Position numbers and translations under genes: made by a program
Assembly: GCA_032654645.1 (NCBI GenBank)
Contig: JAULAW010000001.1
Span: 1-64,000 of the forward strand
Length of the DNA stretch: 64,000 bases
From: CAITJF01 sp032654645
GTDB taxonomy: Bacteria > Pseudomonadota > Gammaproteobacteria > Burkholderiales > Gallionellaceae
Reading direction: 5' to 3'
In this document: one piece after another, positions 61,396-64,000 of the stretch
Position numbering within the stretch: the first letter of the stretch is position 1
Layout: each line of letters starts with the position of its first letter
The notes under the pieces: generated by a model
Seen by the model: the letters and a program-made list of their open reading frames with translations, nothing else
Told to the model about the DNA's origin: nothing
The model's database searches: none

Positions 61396-62456
61396 GCGCC
61401 ATGCGCAGGGTGGTCGCCGGCCTGGTGCTGGTTTGCGTGAGCGGCCTCTCCTTGGCGCAAACGACGACCACCACCACGACTTCCGCGCCGTCGGTAAGCG
61501 GCGTGATTTGTCCCGATGCCAAAATATGGGGCAGCTTCCTGATCAACCAGATCTGCTGGTCGTGCATGTTCCCGATGCGGGTGTTCAAGGTGCAGGTCGG
61601 GACCGGGGATATCCCGGAAGGGGCGGATACGAACTTGTCGTGCACATGCACCGATGCCCTCAATGTCCCGCATAAGGGCACCATCCTCAGCGAATGGGCG
61701 CCCGCGCGCATGGTCGAGCTGGTGCGCAAGCCTTACTGTTCCCCCACGCTGAGCGGCACGATCATGATGGACGGCCCGCTGCTCCAGGGATCGCGGGGCG
61801 GCGGCGTTCACGGTGAAGATTCGACGCATTCATCCGCTTTTTACAACTACCACTACTGGTCGTTCCCTCTCTACATCATGCTCGACCTGCTGGTGGATCC
61901 GAACTGCAACGCGGGCGGGTATAACTCGATGGATCTCATGTACCTGTCCGAAATGGATCCGACCTGGAACGAAGACGAACTGGCGTTCTTTACCAACCCG
62001 GAAGTCGCCGCGGTCGCCAACCCGTTGGCCATCGCCGCTTGCGCGGCCGACTGCGTCATGACGGCCACGGGGCAGCCGATCGACAAGCTGTTCTGGTGCG
62101 CGGGTTGCTGGGGCGGGTTGTATCCGTTTACCGGCAACGTGGATTCCGCGGCTTCGCCGCCCAGGGAGACAAGCCTGTTGGCGACCAAGGTGATTGCGGC
62201 GTTGCACCGGCGCGGCCTCGCCCACAAGACTTACGGGCCGGGCAACCTGTGCGGCGGGGCGATTTCGCCGATGATCCCCAAACAGCAATACAAGATGTCC
62301 ATGCTGTTCCCGATCGCGGAGTCGAACGGTACCTGTTGCCACCGTATCGGGCAAAGCACGTTCCTTTGGGGCGAGTGGCGCAATATCCCGGGCGTCGGTG
62401 AAGACTTTATTTACCTGATCTGGCGGTGGAGCGATTGCTGCCTGCCTCTCACTTGA
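61392..62456 (+). CDS. traU: conjugal transfer protein TraU
   Basis: 354 residues from the ATG at 61392 that overlaps the traW stop. Signal peptide (VVAGLVLVCVSGLSLA), CWSCMFPMRVFKV, and the TraU signatures LSEMDPTWNEDELAFFTNPE, ACAADC and FWCAGCWGGLYP, with many conserved cysteines. Periplasmic factor of F-type mating-pair formation, probably disulfide-rich. Upstream T4SS genes are not in the window. Confidence 0.95.
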   Translation: MSAMRRVVAGLVLVCVSGLSLAQTTTTTTTSAPSVSGVICPDAKIWGSFLINQICWSCMFPMRVFKVQVGTGDIPEGADTNLSCTCTDALNVPHKGTILSEWAPARMVELVRKPYCSPTLSGTIMMDGPLLQGSRGGGVHGEDSTHSSAFYNYHYWSFPLYIMLDLLVDPNCNAGGYNSMDLMYLSEMDPTWNEDELAFFTNPEVAAVANPLAIAACAADCVMTATGQPIDKLFWCAGCWGGLYPFTGNVDSAASPPRETSLLATKVIAALHRRGLAHKTYGPGNLCGGAISPMIPKQQYKMSMLFPIAESNGTCCHRIGQSTFLWGEWRNIPGVGEDFIYLIWRWSDCCLPLT

Positions 62457-62462
62457 TCCGCC

Positions 62463-64000
62463 ATGCAGCGATTGTTTCAAAGATTACTATCGGGACTCAT
62501 CAGTGTAGCGCTGGTGCTGAACCCCATCGCGCTGGATGCGCGGCTGTATGCGCTGGTCGGCAGGGTGGTCGCGCCGGGGGTGATTTTCCCGATGATCTTT
62601 GCCGAGGCGCAGGCGCAGGCAATAGACCCTTTTATGAATGCGGCGGCATTGGGGCAGGCGGCGGGTGGCGGGCAACTATCGGCACCCCCGTTGTCAGGTT
62701 TCGACCCCAACACGCAAACATTCAGCATTCCGTCCGGTAGTGGTGTGGCCCAGGCGATCACGCAGGAGCAGTTGTTCAAGGGGGCGGCAGATGTCAACGC
62801 CCAAGCCGACTTTTCTAATGCGGTAGCGGCGGCGAACGGGAACGGCGACCATGCGGCCATGCTGTCGCTCACGGACTCCCTGACAAACCAGACGACGGGC
62901 AGGCTGAACACGCAACCCAACAGCCAGGGGAACGCTTTTCAGGCATTGAACGGATCCATCCTGTCCCGTTCGCATCCGGACATGTCGAACGATCCCATGC
63001 TCACCGTCACCAAGGACGTGTATTCCAATACCGCCAACCTGCAGAACATGCTGGGCAACTGCGATCAGTCGACGACGACTGTAGCGAGCACAACGACGGC
63101 GCATTTACCGGATATTCAGCGTTGTGATCGCATAATTCAGCCGACGTCTTGTAACGTGGAGCGGATCGTGACTAATGTTATTGATACCACTTCATGCACC
63201 GTTGGCGACCCCGTGCCCAATTATATGCCGAACCTGATAGTGGGTGCGCCGGGTGAAACGTTATGCGACCCGCATCGGGTTGATAACAAACAGGCGTTTC
63301 TCGTGAGCGGGCATCAAATATGGACGGATGTAAGCGCGGTTAACCCGGTGCCCGCTTTTGCGGGAACATTCCCACAATGGAGCAGCTTTACTTATCGGTG
63401 CAATTGCGCGTGGACGGGGGGCTACTGTGATACATGCACCGGATACAACAGCGTTGAAGTATGGTCCACATTCTTGGGCTGTACGGGCAATATATGCAAC
63501 TCGACACTGTATTTAATTGAAAATCTGCCTGCTCCGCTTACGTGGGATAACACTTATCCGTCGTGCCCCGCGGGTTCGGTAAGTGGCGGCACGCTGGCGC
63601 AGGGAGGATGGGGATATGATGCCAATGGTAATTGGGGGTTTTGGCTCTCTGGGTATGCTCCTGCCAATGGTTGCTATACCAGTACAAACAACGGAACAAC
63701 GTCTGTAGGTTATTATGTTATTGCAGCATCTCCTTCGGCTGCTATCCCGTATTACCTGGTTTCGACGCAGCTTCCTAACGGGGTGTCGGGGTATACATAC
63801 TTGAGCCAGACTGGCGGATGGGATCCAAATAATGGAAATTATCCGGCGAATGTATCTGTCCCGTTAGCTTCGATACCCAGTGTGACAATTCGATACGACA
63901 AGCCGCGCGTCGTAAGAATCGTCACCGACATGATCGTTGAAACCCCGCCGGGCTGCTCCAACGATTCGTTCTGTCAAGCGACGGCAGATGCCACTTGGGT
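62463..64000 (+). CDS. traN: TraN-like mating-pair stabilisation protein (3' end outside window)
   Basis: The frame is open from the ATG at 62463, six bases after traU, to the window end (512 codons). Signal-peptide-like start (LLSGLISVALVLNPIALDA), then a low-complexity Gln/Asn/Ala-rich part and a cysteine-rich region (SCNVERIV, CTVGDPVP, YRCNCAWTGGYCDTC). Position after traU and the cysteine pattern fit TraN, the outer-membrane adhesin that contacts the recipient; trbC, often in between, is absent. Confidence 0.75.
   Translation, partial: MQRLFQRLLSGLISVALVLNPIALDARLYALVGRVVAPGVIFPMIFAEAQAQAIDPFMNAAALGQAAGGGQLSAPPLSGFDPNTQTFSIPSGSGVAQAITQEQLFKGAADVNAQADFSNAVAAANGNGDHAAMLSLTDSLTNQTTGRLNTQPNSQGNAFQALNGSILSRSHPDMSNDPMLTVTKDVYSNTANLQNMLGNCDQSTTTVASTTTAHLPDIQRCDRIIQPTSCNVERIVTNVIDTTSCTVGDPVPNYMPNLIVGAPGETLCDPHRVDNKQAFLVSGHQIWTDVSAVNPVPAFAGTFPQWSSFTYRCNCAWTGGYCDTCTGYNSVEVWSTFLGCTGNICNSTLYLIENLPAPLTWDNTYPSCPAGSVSGGTLAQGGWGYDANGNWGFWLSGYAPANGCYTSTNNGTTSVGYYVIAASPSAAIPYYLVSTQLPNGVSGYTYLSQTGGWDPNNGNYPANVSVPLASIPSVTIRYDKPRVVRIVTDMIVETPPGCSNDSFCQATADATW

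Overview
The window reads as a betaproteobacterial chromosome, probably of the Nitrosomonadales/Gallionella type. This is inferred from the gloB - methyltransferase - rnhA - dnaQ block, the guaB/guaA pair and several short palindromic repeats common in that group; no rRNA or marker gene fixes the genus. GC-rich housekeeping DNA alternates with AT-richer accessory DNA.

Region 1 (1-13.65 kb) is an array of eight RHS-core fragments on the + strand. Each has a near-identical GC-rich core of different length. Seven end, after the conserved DPxG motif, in an AT-richer cysteine-rich toxin tip followed by a small membrane-anchored putative immunity gene. Two tips carry a phospholipase A2 Cys-Trp-His-Asp-x-Cys-Tyr motif and have related four-helix immunity proteins. 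One tip/immunity module is present twice, 6532 bp apart. A lipoprotein gene sits inside the array and the last cassette has lost its tip. Most cassettes lack a good start, so they look like a silent tip library for a full-length RHS gene to the left.

Region 2 (13.65-20.6 kb) holds the immunity region of a Mu-like phage remnant (repressor, divergent Ner/Cro-like gene, operator inside a perfect sigma70 promoter), an IS21-family element, two small HTH genes, a tRNA-Ser(GGA) gene and a DDE IS with matching ends. Region 3 (20.6-40.2 kb) is mostly core: gloB, methyltransferase, rnhA, dnaQ, hydrolase, HI0933-family flavoprotein, lemA, two TPM-domain genes, a TIGR01777 epimerase, chrA with a chrB stub, a spermidine-synthase-like membrane protein, a periplasmic Pcm, ald, guaB and guaA. 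A cold-shock-domain/nuclease-like fusion lies between guaB and guaA. Palindromic repeats have entered several reading frames here.

Region 4 (40.2-61.2 kb) is a mobile-element landfill: a frameshifted IS3, an IS630, IS21 halves, an IS110 stub, two nearly identical AbiEi-Fic fusion genes about 5.6 kb apart, the 3' half of a tRNA-Val(CAC) gene (an attachment-site scar), a broken HigBA pair, an intact TacAT pair, and a tight three-gene operon (51.9-57.6 kb). The first two proteins of that operon carry degenerate tyrosine-recombinase catalytic domains. An IS5-type element with perfect ends follows. Region 5 (59.4-64 kb) is a truncated gene for a repeat-rich surface protein inserted into traW, then traU and a partial traN-like gene of an F-type conjugation system. 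The recombinase trio, the RHS tip library and the gua-operon fusion gene are the most interesting items. Three key frameshifts lie in homopolymers and could be assembly errors.
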